NCBI GenBank assembly: GCA_034687125.1
Contig: JAQGBZ010000005.1
Coordinates: 434,001 to 498,000, forward strand
Direction of reading: 5' to 3'
Length of the DNA: 64,000 nucleotides
DNA from: Neelides folsomi
Lineage: Eukaryota > Arthropoda > Collembola > Neelipleona > Neelidae
The notes under the pieces are model-generated. The model saw nothing but the letters and a program-made list of their open reading frames with translations, did no database searches and was not told the DNA's origin. Below are positions 25,354 to 40,416 of this stretch, one piece after another; position 1 is the stretch's first letter; every line of letters starts with the position of its first letter. Both the position numbers and the translations under genes were made by a program.

Positions 25354-26327
25354 TTAATTCATATACAAATCATATTCACTTTCGAGTTGGGCCACATCAG
25401 CAGCTCCAATAACATAGTCATTGATAACTTGAGCTATTTTCCTAGCTGCTGGAATCATAAACAAGAAGAGGAGGATAGAAAACAAATAGGTAAACTGAAC
25501 TATGGAAAGCATCAATGTAACCGTGAAGTAAATCTGTGCTTCTGGCAAAGATTCAGGTGTCAATTTCTCTCTGAGCATATTCAGATTATAAGTCGCCGTA
25601 GTGTATCTTAAGAGGAGGATCATCACTGCTGCGTTGATACACATTCGAAACTAAAACATATAATTGGAATTATAATAGAAAGAAGAGAACTTGTACAGTA
25701 TAGTAGCATAGAGTATACAGATAGTAGTACTTATAGAATCTTATGATCTTTCTAATGTATGGTGCAAGTCGTATCTATCCTTATTTTGAAATTAAATCCT
25801 CAAAGTAAATAACAAGGGATTTTCTACATTTTGAGTAAATAGAGACATAAGTAGAATAGGTATGAGATGAGTCGATTGAAAAGTACCCCTAACATCTCTG
25901 GTCGATGCATGAAGAAAATGACTTGTTCCTCTTCATTTCCAGTGGGGCGTTCGGTAAAGTACCTCTTCCGCATGAATCTCTTCCAGCGGTGAACAAAAGA
26001 GAGCCCGAACACAATGAAGATCAAAGGGACGTTCTCGTTCTTCTCTAGTTGATAGACCAAGGGCTCCCAATACAAATAATCCCTCAGCTCCCTCACTCCC
26101 AAAGTACCCAGAGTTGTGAAGGTGGGAATTGTCACGAGGACCATCAGTTCGTGAACCTGGAATTCCAAAATTTTAAACTTTCAAAACTCATTCAACATTT
26201 AAAATATCTTACCTTTTGCAAAATAGTTATATTAATTTTGCTAATTTTATGTTTTTTATAAATACTTATAAAAGTTACATACAAGTGAACTTCCGTACTC
26301 TTTAACGTCACTATTTGTATTTCCCAT
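25354..26327 (-). CDS. Unrecognised multi-pass membrane protein with N-myristoylation-like start
   Basis: Proposed exons are 26327-26283, 26156-25887 and 25650-25354, all phase 0, giving about 203 aa. The N-terminus MGNTNSD fits the consensus for N-myristoylation. Hydrophobic segments are VHELMVLVTIPTFTTLG, NVPLIFIVFGLSFVH, INAAVMILLLRYTTATYN and VTLMLSIVQFTYLFSILLFLF. Between them is a basic/acidic loop (RWKRFMRKRYFTERPTGNEE). The C-terminus is acidic (DVAQLESEYDLYMN). Three or four helices are likely. The second donor (GGG/GTACTT) is uncertain: reading on would add another hydrophobic stretch before a stop at about 25830. A spurious-looking donor near 26213 suggests an alternative exon. The gene converges with SMYD4 with only 137 bp between stops. 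I cannot name a family. Confidence 0.6.
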
Positions 26328-29300
26328 TATTTACATACATTCAAAGAATGTATAGTAAAATAAAAACCTCTCAATCTTCAAGTTCATGATCAATCAACAA
26401 TTTATCAATTTCATTTTCGCGAGTGTTTTAAACCTTTTTTAAAGTTACTAATGTTCCTCCAATGTATTTTTTTGGAAAATGGTCCAATTAAGTAAAAAGT
26501 TGAAAAAATCAAGATTTTTTCAATAATTTAACCCTGTAGTATCTCTGAAGAAAGAAAATTAAAAATGGTATTTAAATAGGCTGATGACGTTTTAACATTC
26601 GAGGTCAAGTCTGACATTGACCTATGATACGCGGAAGTTGACCAGGAGCTTTCTCTATCAAGTTGGAGAGACAGGAGAGAAGAACAGTGTGGGTTGTGAA
26701 TCTTGTAAGGGCTGAGTTGCATTGACTTGTTTGGTCTCGGAGTCTCCGAGTTTCAGTCTCCCCGTGCCGGTTGGTCCGACCGCATCTCTCTCGAACCTCC
26801 TCTCGTCTTATCTCGCCCCTCCTCACTTCATTCCGCTCCTTCACCATCAATGAGATCAACCACATTAACTTTTGAACTAAAGTTATCAATTCCTTCATGT
26901 CCCAATTAACCCAACAAAGTAAAGTCTTTAATTCATTTTTATGACGTCTCATTCAGCCAATCTCAAAACACATTTAATCTCCAAATATTCGACTCATTTT
27001 ATATCTCAAAGTGATTTGACCTATCTTCATTGTCAAAGTTGACTATAATATATCACAGGCGAACCAATTAAAAAAATGAGCAATTAATCAAAAGTTGTGA
27101 TTAATTTTTATTAATTTTCCGTTCCAATTGGTCTCAATGCAGTGTTGTGGAAGTCTTCGAGTCGGCAGCGATGAGATAACGAAGAGACTTCAACCGGATA
27201 AATTCATTTGCCAAGGAATTTCTCATTGACTTTGACGAACTTTGATACTTCATCTATCACTCCAAAGGATTAACATTTGAGAATTGAGGAAATTAGCCCG
27301 AGTTTGGAGAACGGGACTGAATTGAATTTACGCGTGGACTTGATTTGATTTCGTGAAGTGAGTGAATACCTTAAAGAGGACCAGATGAAGCACCTTCCGT
27401 TTGATTGAAAACGAGAAATTCGACCCTCCACCATTCACAACAATACAAAGTGAGTGATGAGAGATTTTAATTAAATTTTGCGCCTCTTTCATTTATTCCT
27501 ATCATTCTCAATAAATATTTATTTACATGCTTTTAACTTATTACATACAATCATACGATGATTTGTGTTATGAAAAACAATTTTGAAATATCAAATGACA
27601 AGTGTGTAAATATAAATTATTGGATCCTCGCTATTGTATTTCTCTCTTTGGATTCAAATTATTAAGAATCAAATATTGAGCTCAATGGACATGATGCGGA
27701 CTTTGTTCAATATTCCTTTTCATATACGAATGTCTAAAGAGAGTTGATCCCTTTTATCACCCGTGTTCTTCCCCTTTAATGTCGCCCGCCTGACAACCGG
27801 AATCAATTCTATTCACATTTTCATATTTATGCAACGGCGGACTCCGGCTCATGAAAAATCTCAGGATTGAAATAATATTTAAATAACCTCCCCATTTGGA
27901 ATCCCCATTTATTAAAGCAAAACGAAAGGCGTCTGCACTTTTCCATTTCTTTGCTTTTTTTGATCCTAAAAGATTTTGAATATAAATTGTAACAAAATAG
28001 TTTATATATTTGAAATTTTGAACAATTAAAACTCAATCAAGGAATTGCGAGAAAGTTTGCACAAATCTGATAAAATGAAGTTAAGGATGAATGTTAAGGA
28101 ATGGAAGAATTTTTGTATAAAAGAATTATCGGAATTTGATTCTTATTTTAAAAAATATGCGTTCAATGCACTGTGAGTAAATGTAGAGTTTGGGGAAGAT
28201 TTGGGATGTTGAATCCCCCGAGAGAAAAGTACTTGAATCAACTTTTGTGCCCAAAAGCTCAAAGTGAGTGAGAGGAAACTCCCCCTCAACACATGTAGCT
28301 TATATATATATATATTCTGGGAGATTCAATAAGATGAAATGTGATCGATTCAAAGTCTTCTGCTACCTCTCTTCCGCTTCATATCAAATGACTTGGATCG
28401 TCTTGACTTTCACCAACTTCCTCACAAAACATTGTCTATTTGTTCAAACTTTCAAAATATTATGCAATTTACCTTATTTTATATATTGTAAGGATAATAA
28501 GGCCATAATTTAGATCTTGTATAAAATAGAAAATATTTGTAATCCAAGTTAAAATAATAGGCATTTTAAAAAACCTGGCAATTTTCTATTTTTTCCGTAA
28601 ATATCTCTTGAGCAAGATTGCACATTTATAATCTTTTTGTAATCTTTTATGTAATTTGGATATTTCTCTTCATTTCCTCCCGATCAGAAGAAAGAGGAAG
28701 AAAAATGAAGTAAAAAACAAAGACGAATGCCAGGGAGAAAATCCAATTTTTCTTTTGTAAAGTGAGAGAGACAACTTGTCGCCCTCAATCCTCATCTCCC
28801 ATTTCTTCCCTTCCTCCTATACCAAGCACTTGTCTCCCTACAGGACTGAGAATATATCAGTAAGCAAATATCCAACTCCGTATTTATTCTGTGTTTATCT
28901 GGTCGAAGGGAAAGTTTGTCCTTATTTTTCTATTTAATTTTGGTCCAATTAAACATAGGGTTCGATAATGGACTCATTTGCATCTTCATACGCACTTCTT
29001 CATCATTTATGATCATTTCCTTTTACGCGAGGTCTCTTGGCGTGAATGCTCTCTCGGCATAATGGGAGGGACGTCTAATCGCATTTTGTCATAATAAGGA
29101 ACCCTGGGGGATTTGAATTAAAGGAACCCTTCCTTTCCCTCTCCGACCTTTAACTTTACATACACGCAAATTGAATTAAGGGATCCCCCCTTCACAACCT
29201 CCCTCTCCGCCTATCCTTTATGTATATATCCTCATTCATTTAAGCCTGCTATGGACGTCAGATCTTGTTACTTTTATTACGTCCGAGAGGATCCAATTTC

Positions 29301-32300
29301 TCAATTTAAATTCTTTCCAAAGTGCATAAAAGCTTCATGTTATAAACATAGGCAAACAAAACATAAACAAAATTACGAAAATATCACTTCCAGTAAATAT
29401 ACTCAACTTGTGCATGTGCTAAAGTTTTAAAGTTATTTGATCAAAGTGAAGATTTTAAAATGAGAAGTGAAGATGAATTAGCAGTGTATCTAAATTTATG
29501 CCTTTATCAACTTTATCTTAATTTAAATTTTGAGAATTTGAATTTCCCCTTTCGGAGCAACATACATTAAGCATATAGAGATTCTGTTCAAGTTATGTAA
29601 CATGTGGAATATGGTGAAAGTGATGGATAAGAAAAGCCCGAGGAGTGAAAGGATGATTTGCATAGAAGGAAATCTCATTCTTATGGTTTACTTAATAACT
29701 AAACCGAGTTTTAGGTTTCTCCTTTAACAAAGAGGTTCCAGGCGGTTCGGCGGTGTTTGTTAGTGGCTGGCGGTTTCACGTGTTCAGATCTTCATTCTCC
29801 TTCGCCCTAGTTCCAAATTATTTATTCCACTTTGGATCATATTATTATATTTATTATGGAACAGTGAACATGAAATGGCATGAGAGAATCTTCCCCGAAT
29901 TCTATTATTCAAAGTTCCTGGCATGGAAAGAGGAAACTTTTGTTCTTATTCCTCTAATAGAACATTTTAACACTCGCTTTATGTCTCATTTACTTACATT
30001 TGTATTCGAAAAGTTGAGTTGAATCCAAATTGATGTTACGCACAACGTACAGCGATATACTTAAGTCATATAAGCATATTTTACAATATAAATAAGTTAT
30101 GCAACAATTATTAAATCGTAGTTATTATACTTATACGAGTATCTTATATGGTATTTAAGTATCTGTATATACCTAACTAACTAAGTTAACTAACTTTATT
30201 TAATATCTGTATTTATAAAGTTTACGTTAATTGAAATTGCTATGTTGCGACTTTAATTATAGTTAAATGTGGTTAAATGTAACTGGGTAAGTATATTATA
30301 GTATAAAGTTGAAAAGGCACTGGATGAAATTTTGGAGAGAAAGCGTAATTTGGTAGCTGTAGAGTTTGATTAGGCGTCCATGTCAAGTTAGGGCCTTTGG
30401 CGAAGCTAACAAAAGGAAAGAGAAGGTTGGAGGAATCCTCTTGAATATTTAGAAGGATGTGAGGAAACCCCTGGAAATGACGGAGGAAAGTGGAGGGAAC
30501 AAAACCGCTAGAATATCATGATGAGAAATGAGCTCCAATGTGTTTGTATTTTATTTTGTTAAGGGATCCGCCCCGAGGTTCCCTACATCCTCCATGTAAT
30601 ATTTATTTATGAACCCAGGCGGAGGTGGAGCCAAATTAGCATTCTTGGAAGGAACAATGAGCCATCTTGAAATGAAGGAATTCCGGTCTCTCACCTGCTC
30701 CAAATTAGGAATTCACTCTTTATGAATTTTATTCCTTCCTATTTCTTCATCAGCCAGAGAAAGCGAAGGGTGTGAGCCTCGTGGGAAATTTTCTTCTTCC
30801 CATTCGCGCCTTTATTAAATCCAAAATGACCGTTTTTGAAACAATGCCATTAATAATAAATAAGCAAATGCACACGCATTGAATTTCTATTTCCCTTTAA
30901 ATCCCAAATGACCCAAAAAACCCCAAAAAACCAAAATGGACTGGAAATTGTGAGGAGAAAGTGTTTTTTTTACTTATTTAGAATATAAATGAATTCCAGT
31001 TTATTTTTTCGTTTTGATACCGAGAGGAAAAGCTAATCAGTTTTGAACGAGCTTTTGTAATTTTGAATTTCCATTATCCTGTCGGTCTGAGACGTCCAGT
31101 GCGGATCTCGAGTTGTTCCATTTGATTTCTTGTGAGAGTAAATTGGATAGGAATGTGTGGCAGTATATCCACGAGATCCCTTTTTCGCTGACTCTTCCCT
31201 TCCCATAGGAGATTCAATTGAAAGGAGGAATTTGTCTCTTTCTGCTAAAACCGCTTCGTCGTACTCAATATGGACAAAGCATCCATAAGCTCACTCAACA
31301 ATTCCTCTCTTTAACTCAACCCAAATACTCTCATCTTTTCCAATAAGAAAAAGAATCCCAAGAAAGTTTTATTTTTTGATCCTCTTATCAATTTTTCCCA
31401 AATAACTATTATTCTTCATATCCACGTGTAATCTTAAAATCAAAATTATGCCCTTAAATTGGGAAAAAAATAAAAAAATTTTTTTGATACATTAATGTAT
31501 CAAAAATGTTCTATGTGTTTAATGTACTTTTGATTTTATATCTTTTACTGTATAAAATATTTTACAATTTTGCTTATGTTTCCTATAAAAATCTTCACTT
31601 GTCGATTGAAGAGAAAAGGAGTCATAGTCGGTTATGCACAATACGTGAGGATTGAATGAAAAGTTCCCTATCACTTTCCAACCTAAGCACCGTGATGGAT
31701 GCCCAGCTGAGGTGATTCATTTCCCCATAGCTCCAAGTGGGTCCGACAATAAATCAAATCTCCCGAAAGAATTGAAAACAGCCTTCCTTTTCCCAATCCA
31801 ATTCCTCCGCCCATTCAAATTTCAAAATTCGACAGATGGAAAAAGACAGGAATTTCTTTTCCGGAGCATCCAATTGCATTCCCTACGTGAACTTTTTTCA
31901 AAATGCATTTTCCCTTTATATCAACTCCCATCAAATACATTTTACAATTTTCACTTGATCATTACAATCTAGCCAACCTTATTTTACATAACTTGCATAC
32001 TCAAATGAAAATATTTTGAATACCTTTTTGATGTAAAGTATGCGAATATTCTAGTCAATGAAGAATATACTCAAAATATCTCACAGTTACATCCTATGCA
32101 TTATTTACATTATTTAGATACGATATTTTGTATATCGACGCATATTTCTTGTTTAATGTCCGTAAATTTCATAACGCTCATATAAGCAGAAAAGTCTTTT
32201 GGAAATGAGAGTTGAGAAAATTAACATTTTGATCTCGGAGCTTGTGAAGGTTGTATTAAGCCCTAAAAGGGAAAGCAGGGGGAGATAAAACATAAAGTAT

Positions 32301-35300
32301 GATGGGGATCACGAACCATAAAATTAAAAGGGTATTTCATTCTATTATGTATATGCGCGTCATCCCTCGTATTAACGTCCTTTATATAAGACTCTCAATG
32401 TAAATCTCTTTGACGAGACTTTCCAAAAAGTCTATAGAATTCGGACAGGTAAAGGTTGAGATTTAGCGCTCCAGGATACTCCAATGTATGTAAAATGTGC
32501 TCTCTTTTAACGTAATTCGCGAGTGAGGGAGGAGAAATTGAAATGTTAAAAATTCATTGGAGAGGGAGAGATCAAATGCAATTTTTATGTGGTCTGGGTT
32601 ATAGAAGTGAAGTGGATCTCGGCCATTACTCCCATAGCGGGAAGAGAATTCGAAATGGAAACTCCCGGCTGCGGTTCGACTCCGCAACAACTCCAGTCAT
32701 TCTCACTCAATATACCCCTTATTTAATTCAGTCCTGTCATATACTACAGATATCTCATATTTAATATCAACCTAGCTATACTTATTAACCCAGACCGATA
32801 ATTTACCTCATTGTTAAATCCCAACCACAGTTAAAATTTTCCTTCCAATGAAAACTAATTAGTGCGCTAAGACTTAAAACCACACAATGATAATATTCAC
32901 ATTTAATTTAATTCTACATTACATATTGTAAACTACGTATTGTTTTACTTACATTTAGTTTATTATTACAGTTCCATTCCAAGTAATATTGTGGTTATTT
33001 AAGCATTTTAAAACCAAGTTAAATTTTCTTTAGATTCATTGTTAGAGGCACGTGGAGGCGCAATATCCTTTATTGACTCCTGGGGGTGCGGGAGAAAGTG
33101 AGATGGATGATTCTCCCTCCCATCCACTTGAGGGAATGGAATCAGTTCCGTAGTTTTGATCTACATTCCTCCCAATGTTGATTACTGAGGGTGTATAAAC
33201 CTCCGCGTATGTCGGCACTCAATTTGATTACAGTTGAGCCGGATTTTTGACCCTATGGGGCCTTCCTTACCACTTGCATCCTCCCGACATCCACAGCTGT
33301 CTCCCGCTCAACCATTTCTCTTCGGAATGAGGGTGAAAAGCTCTTTTTCCTCACTCACATTACATTTTAATATCATTTCCCAATATGTGCCATTTCCATA
33401 CATTACCCTACACCCAACACTACTATTTATGATCAAAATTACATTATTCTTCTCTTTCAGTTCCATGCTCAGATCATATCATTTTACTAAATGTAAAAAG
33501 TAATTTTTGGATAATAACAATGAACAAAATTGAACTTTAACATGTTTAATTCAGATATATAATGAAGGGTAGTATAGTAATATACTTATTGTTAGAAGAA
33601 AAAAGATTATAAAATAAAGTCTGAGCATTTAAGAAAGATTACACTTGAGATTGAAGAATAGTTGCATAAATAAAATGTCTTCTTTAATGGTAGAATTGAA
33701 TTGTGGAGTGAGATGGAATTAGGAAGAAGGGTAATTGAATAATTATTTAAATTAGATTCGGAATGATTTTTCTTCCCCATTCACCTGTCTCAACTCCTCA
33801 TTAAAAGCGAAAACCCGAATTTATGATCCTCCTAGGCTTAAAGTCACGAAGTCTCGGGAGACCTTTGAAAGAGGTTCATAAAAGGGAATCTTGAAGATCC
33901 TTTTGGACCAGCCTTTGTATAAATAGTAAAGGGAGATGATTCCCCCTTAATTCCATTTGTAAAGTAGTGGATTGGGAGAAGGGGCGAAGCATTAAATGAG
34001 CCCATTGAGGGCGGACGGATCTTCCGCGACCTCAGGGCTCATTTGGGCAAATGGGAAGCTCCTCACTTTAATTTCCGAGATCACTTCACTCTCAATGTTT
34101 TCTTCCTGGGGAGAAACAACCTTCGCATTCACTTCTTCCTCATACACTTCCTCTTCATGTCTTCAAAGGGGCGGGGAGGATAATGAAATGTGATGGGTTG
34201 CGAGATTCACATGTTTTCTTATTCTTAACCCAAAATCTCCCGTGCGCCTCTTGCTAAATTAAATGAGGAAAAGTTTAAAATGAACACAGATGTTTCCCTT
34301 TGGTCGCATGTGGAGAGTTTTCCATTCCCTAGACAAGGTAATTAGAAATCTTCATTGTGACTACTAAAATATACCATAGACCTTTATATAAAGTAAACCT
34401 TATATTTTAGAGCTAGATAGGGAATCAATCGTCTTGCAAGTCTACATGCTTTTACCTGACCTGAATAACGTTTCTTTGCAAACTTCTTATGCTAGCAAGC
34501 TAATTGGAGCTTTCGAGCATTGCTTAATTAAACAGAAGCTTTATATATTTTTAAGCTTCGTTGGCTCATATTATTATTTTAATGTAAAATTATAAATTGC
34601 AAGTTTTAAGTTTTAAGTCATCCAAAGGATAAATAATGTTTGGGCTTTGAGGATTTTATATTTTGATGGAGGGAAGCTTTCAAAGTCCTCTTGGTTTGCA
34701 AACAACTTCGTCCACCTGCGCCCCTTTTAAAAACTCCAATATTAAATTCAAATTGATCGTCTTGAGATGAAGTCTTCAAATAAAATTCATGGTCCCCTCT
34801 ATAAATTCAAGCTCCCTCTTAGAAAAAAGATGATCTGAGAGGAAATAGGAAAAGCCTTTTTAATAATTGAATAAACCAACCAAGTGAAGTTCATGCAACC
34901 GGTAAATTTCATCTTTGAATGGCCATTTCCTAAAATTGGACGCCCGACTCATTTCACTATATTTCAAAGGGAAAGTGCGCGTCAGTATTCCTTTAGGGTT
35001 TATTTTATGTCTTGCTATTTGCTATTGAATAAATATTTTTCTATTTAACTTTTACTATACGATCAAAAATATAATTTTTATATCCGTTTATCAACCGTTA
35101 TTCAAAGAAGGACTAATTTCCGATCACTAAGCTTTAACTTTCAAAGTGGAGGAAATTGTAAAATACTTACTGTCTTTTGAGAAATTCCAAATCGGAGTGA
35201 ATTTTTAGTGGAAGAGAAGATCATTGAGGATCTTCGGGATCTTCCTTTGTGTTTTAGATTTGGAACTTGGTGCGGTTGTAGGGTTCTTTTAGATCGATAT

Positions 35301-38300
35301 CAAATATCGGTGATCTAATTCGAACCAGGGTCTGGAGAAGCCTATTGAACCCTCCGACTCAATTGTGATTCAAGTGTGGAATCTCGATGGAGAAACCACC
35401 GAGAGCTTCATGGTCCGATGGCTCTGAAATCGACCAATAACAATTTTTGTCAATCGCTTCCATCTCTACGGCTAAGAATTGAGAGCGAATTGGCTTGGAC
35501 GCCTTCACCATTCCCTGAATCCCAAATTCAGTTCAAATAGCCAAAGAAATTCACCCACCTGTTACGTTCCTTTTTATTTGGGGGGAAATCTACATACACC
35601 CTTTACACACATGTACTTCCCCTCTTAAGACTCGATAAATCACTTGAGTTTATATAACTATCACAAAGTATAGTAATTCAACTTACAATGTAAATTGTTT
35701 CACATTCAGTTTCCTCAATTTGCCTTTACTGAATCTCCGTTTGTGTAGGCTTTCTTTGGATGGGATTCTCCGAATCTGAGAACAAATGAGAGAAATCTTT
35801 CATTTGTCTGACTTTTCCATTTTCACTTGTAGGGGAGTTTGGGGAGTGTTTGAAGGAATGTTGAACAACTTCTCGTTTGTACACACTTCCCTACACTTTG
35901 AAAGGAGAGGGGAGAAAAGTTCAAGCTTTGAGTTTCATTGTTTAATGACGAGTTGAGCTCTTTCCATGCTCCATAACATACGATGTCACATGAGAGGGGA
36001 AAGAGCTCTTTAATATTCATACCAACTCAAGTGAAGAATGGAGAAAATGAGGAGTTGTAAAGTCGTGATTTAATTTACCTCCTTCCTGTCATTTCCCCCT
36101 GAAGGAACCTCACAAGGAATTCCTTCAGACAGTTCCTTAAAATCTTTAACCTTCACTTCCTTTTAAATATTCAGAGTCTAAAAGAGCTTTGTGTAGCTCG
36201 CTGAACTCACTTTGAAGATGTCAATTCATCAGAGCTGACTCATTTCAATTTTTAAAAGTTCAACCTTTTGATTTTTTCACAACTTTGTTTTATAACCCCC
36301 ACTTCACGACTTTTATACATTTTTTATAAAATAGTCACTCCGACTTATTGACAATTTAAATGCTTTATAAGTTCAATGTTGCTTCTTCAATTTTATACCT
36401 AAAGTGCTTTATGCTGAATGATTCTAAAATGCAAACTTGATTACTTAATTCGTTCAAAAATAATTGAATTGGTTAAATACGGGGTATTATAAAACATTGC
36501 ACCACGACCTCTCTGATCAGTACCACTTAGCTAATAATTAGTGTAATTTTTGTTTGTTCTATATTTTCCCATGTTTGATTTGAGTTTGAGTAATTTGACT
36601 TGCTCTTTTATTAATTTCCTCGATTTCGGCTGAATAAATTCCTTTGCCTTCAATCTTCTTCGCCGAATTTCACTAATGAGCTTCAGTCTTTCAAATATTT
36701 ATAAGCTCCACTGCTTTCACTCCACTCCTTTTATTTGCGCTCTTTTAATATTTCCCTCGCTTGGTAAAAGATCAAATTCCAACCCTTAGATTTTAGACGT
36801 GATGTAATGAAACAGCATTTACATATTAATTATGTAATATAATAAATTCCTTTCAATTACTGAAGCCCATTTAACGATAAATAATGAAATAATTACAAAT
36901 ATTTAACATCACTTGGAGTATTAAATTACAAAATTAAATATGAAGCGGGAATTAATTAAGGAGTTCTGAGGAGTTTTGACGATCGTCGAAGGGGACTTGA
37001 TTTGGGTTGGTTTAATTGGTAAAATAACCTCCTTTTCGGATCAGATTTCTCTTGAGGGGATGAAAGACTTTAATAATAAGCTTCCTCCATTCTTACAAAG
37101 ACTTCATAAGAACTCCATTTGTATTCTTCTCGAGTTCCTTCCGGGTGAGGCTTTGACCTTTGAGGCATCAGATGTTTCTCTTCCAATGTGTTGGTCGGAC
37201 ACTCGGAAGAGAAAATTGGACGAGGAAAAAAGTTAATCGAATTAAAAGAAGCGACTCGAATGGCAATCCTATTAAAACCGAAGTCTTTTGGATCCAGCCA
37301 TCATTGACTTTACTTCCCTCACCACGCTCCTATAAACTCCTCATCTGTGTAGAAGTAGTGAGAGGGAACATTATTTTCTCAATTTCTCTCACACCCTCTT
37401 ATCATCACCAGTATAATCGGAAGAGCTTTTGCTGATTCAACCCAAAGAAACTTGAGCTTTTGTCCTTTTCCCGCTAATTTCAAAATTCTCTCAACCGTTC
37501 AGTTGTGTCAAACGGTTAGCTCATTCCTAAATACTATTTTTTATAATTCAATAACAATCAAACTCTGCCCTATTTTTTCTAACAATATTTCTCAATATTC
37601 AAGTTTTCTCCACATTTTTTCTGCAAGGATAAAATATACCCAAGAGTCAAACTTAATAAACTTATTAAGAAATAAAGGAGAATTTAGGAAATGCTATTTT
37701 GATTATTTGAAGTGTTTGAGTGTTTGAGGAGAAGATATTGTATACTTATAGTATTTCTGGTTTAATTTAAAGCGGATTTAATATTGCGTGGCAGAAAGTC
37801 AAGATCGCTGTGCGTCGTTAAATTTATATGCCTGTTGGTTTCATTCTCTCTCTGTATCTTGCACAGATGCATTATACTACTATTTAAATAAGGACAAGGT
37901 ATGAAATATAGGAGAAAATGAGAGTGAAAGTTGGGTTTTGGCAAAGAGCTTTCGGGTCAAAATTAAGATTCATATTGAAGATAAGGAAAGGGGAAGGGGA
38001 GGAAGCTACCTGACTTCCTACAAGGAAACGACGCCTCCCGCCCCCAACACATTTTCACAATGATGCAAATAATGAAGATGAATTCAAATAAGCTAAATAA
38101 AGGATTTTCTATTCTTTATACTGCTAAATTTCATTATAAATTGATTTAATTTAAACTCGAATTATTAATTGTTGTTGTTTGTTATTTTGTGAATGTGGGA
38201 TTGAATTCTTGTTAAGGAATGTGAGTAAATAATTAAATGTAAAATACAGATATTCCTTTGAACTCTTGAGTTCTACATTTTGTATTTTCGACTAATTTTT

Positions 38301-40400
38301 GAGTCTTTCAATTATTCAGGAGGAAATTTCCCATGAAAGCGAGAGTTCCATCCTCAAATATGCATGATGGTAAAATGTATGCCATGAAGAAATGTAAGCA
38401 ATGATTTGAATATAAAGTATGTATCAGTACTACCCTACATAATATACTTACACTACGATATGTATGTATATAATATGGTAAACTTTGCTGAGTTTAATAT
38501 ACTACATAAAATGTACACTTTTAAGTAGCCTTTTAAACCAAATTCTTTGACTTGAATGTTTGTAGAATGGAAAATGTGGCTTCCAATTTAGAGAATATTT
38601 GATAATTAAAGACATCTAATATGAAAGTAAGGCACATTGGGGGCGGTCAAAGGAACCACATAGGTTGGACCACCAGACTCACTCTTTTTACTCAAAATTG
38701 GAAACCAAAATGAAAGGAAAATGTGGGCAAACACTTAAAGGCAATTTAATAATGCATTAAATTCCTCTCACAGACTCAGTCAGCCTCGTTGAGGATCTTT
38801 CATATTAATAATGACTAATTTATAAACCGTCAACACTCGATCAATTTCCAAACTCAGTCCCTGTTTAAATATTTAATTTCATAGCTACTTACATTCACTT
38901 TACACTTCCTGAATTTATGAAAAAATCATGTTTCCACTTTCACCATTTATTCCCTTCCACTTAAAAAATTTCAACGAAACCTTTCAAATCCTTCATTTTT
39001 TTAAATGAGTGGAATAAACGTTCCATTTGTAAACATTTAAAACGTAAATATCTAACATGATTTTAAGCAATTTTGAGCATGTAAGATAGAATGTATATTT
39101 TAAGGGCTTTTCTTATAAATTGTACAGCGTGGAGCCGAAGGGCAAATTTCATACATTTTGCATGATTTTGTTCATGTTGCAGTGTTTGGATTGTTGGCTT
39201 ACATTTTACCCATTAATTAATTAGATTCTCTGGGGCCATTTTCCTCTTTAGTTAATAAGGGACGATGTTTGGAAAATATAAAGTTGATGTATTCAAAGGC
39301 TCCCCCTCATGTCAGTGTCAGGGAGCCTTTTGTGTACTTAAGAAAATAATAGGCTCAGGCATTCTGGTTTAGAGTTCTGGTTGTAAAGGGACAGGATCGC
39401 CTCCAGGTTTAATTCAATTAAGATCTCTTTGTATTTGAGCTATCTTCCCTCATCCCTTTGACCATGTTTTACCAAATTGTCTTTCTATTGTTCCTTTCTT
39501 AATTGCAACCATTGGGATAATATCTCCAACTCTCATTCAACATGAATTGCCCAAAGGTTTAACCAAGTTTGTGCATTATTTTAATCTTTTACCTCCTTTC
39601 AAAGCATTGAATTTCTATAAATTTTACAAAATTCTAAATAAACAATTTTGATTCAATTTCTTATGTATACTACCCACATTGTAGTTAAAGTTAGTTAGGA
39701 AGTTTGAAGTGAGAGGCAGAAAGGTAAATAATAAAAAAGGATTCCTTAACTGGAAGCCGTAAGAAGACCATTTAATGACAGACTCCTTAGAAAAATCTCA
39801 TCACAATAAATCTGTTGGTAGTAATAAAGTGAGATAGAAAATCCGTTACGAGCTTCTGCTGAGTGATCTCGCCCTCCTCTGCCTTTCATTGGTAATAAAT
39901 GAGGATTTTATTGCTATGATTGAGCATTGAGGAGGAGATTAAGCAGAGAGAAGTTCCCCAAACTTTCATTACCAGGTAAAGTTCAATTTCCCTCTCCTTC
40001 CATTCGTAAGTGGAGCATTTGAACTTAATGTCTCCTACTTCGAGTCTACGTTTATTAGCCAGATTTATTTGGGTCGTCCAGTTGGATCGAAACGGGAGAG
40101 AAATTCGGATTTATTCTTTATCATCTCCAACCCTTTAATGTCCTTCTCATTAAATACGAACCACACTTCTATGATTATGTTCAAGTCGGGGATCACAGCT
40201 TCGACACGACCATTTTTTAAATTGAATATTTTACGATTGAGCATAAAAAATTATGATATTTGCTCTTACATTAGTAATAGTAATAGTAATATAGGTATAA
40301 ACCTGGCATTGGTGCATTTGGTGCATATGAGTTCATATTAATATACAGATAAGTATAGCGTATTAGACTTATTATTACTTTTAGTACTTCAAGTATTCCA
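26328..40400. other. Gene-poor region, possible regulatory domain
   Basis: About 14 kb shows only short, unconserved reading frames and no splice-consistent coding exons that I can recognise on either strand. Composition differs from the gene-dense left part: more purine- or pyrimidine-rich blocks (GGGAGA, CCTCCCTC, TTTCCCT) and many GAGG/CCTC motifs. Noncoding 5' exons of DDR or cis-regulatory elements could lie here, but nothing in the sequence proves it. No transposon ends or tandem arrays longer than short TA runs were found. Confidence 0.4.
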
Positions 40401-40416
40401 AGCCTAAAAGAAATAT

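Noticed and set aside
28302-28316. Short TA dinucleotide run
   Set aside because: Too short to be a notable microsatellite in so AT-rich a window.
29753-30022. 89-codon plus-strand frame in the gene desert
   Set aside because: Hydrophobic/aromatic composition expected of random AT-rich DNA; no splice or promoter support.
32670-32686. tRNA T-arm look-alike (TGCGGTTCGACTCCGCA)
   Set aside because: The T-stem pairs perfectly, but the 7 bases after it have no complementary acceptor strand about 70 bp upstream and no anticodon arm can be folded.
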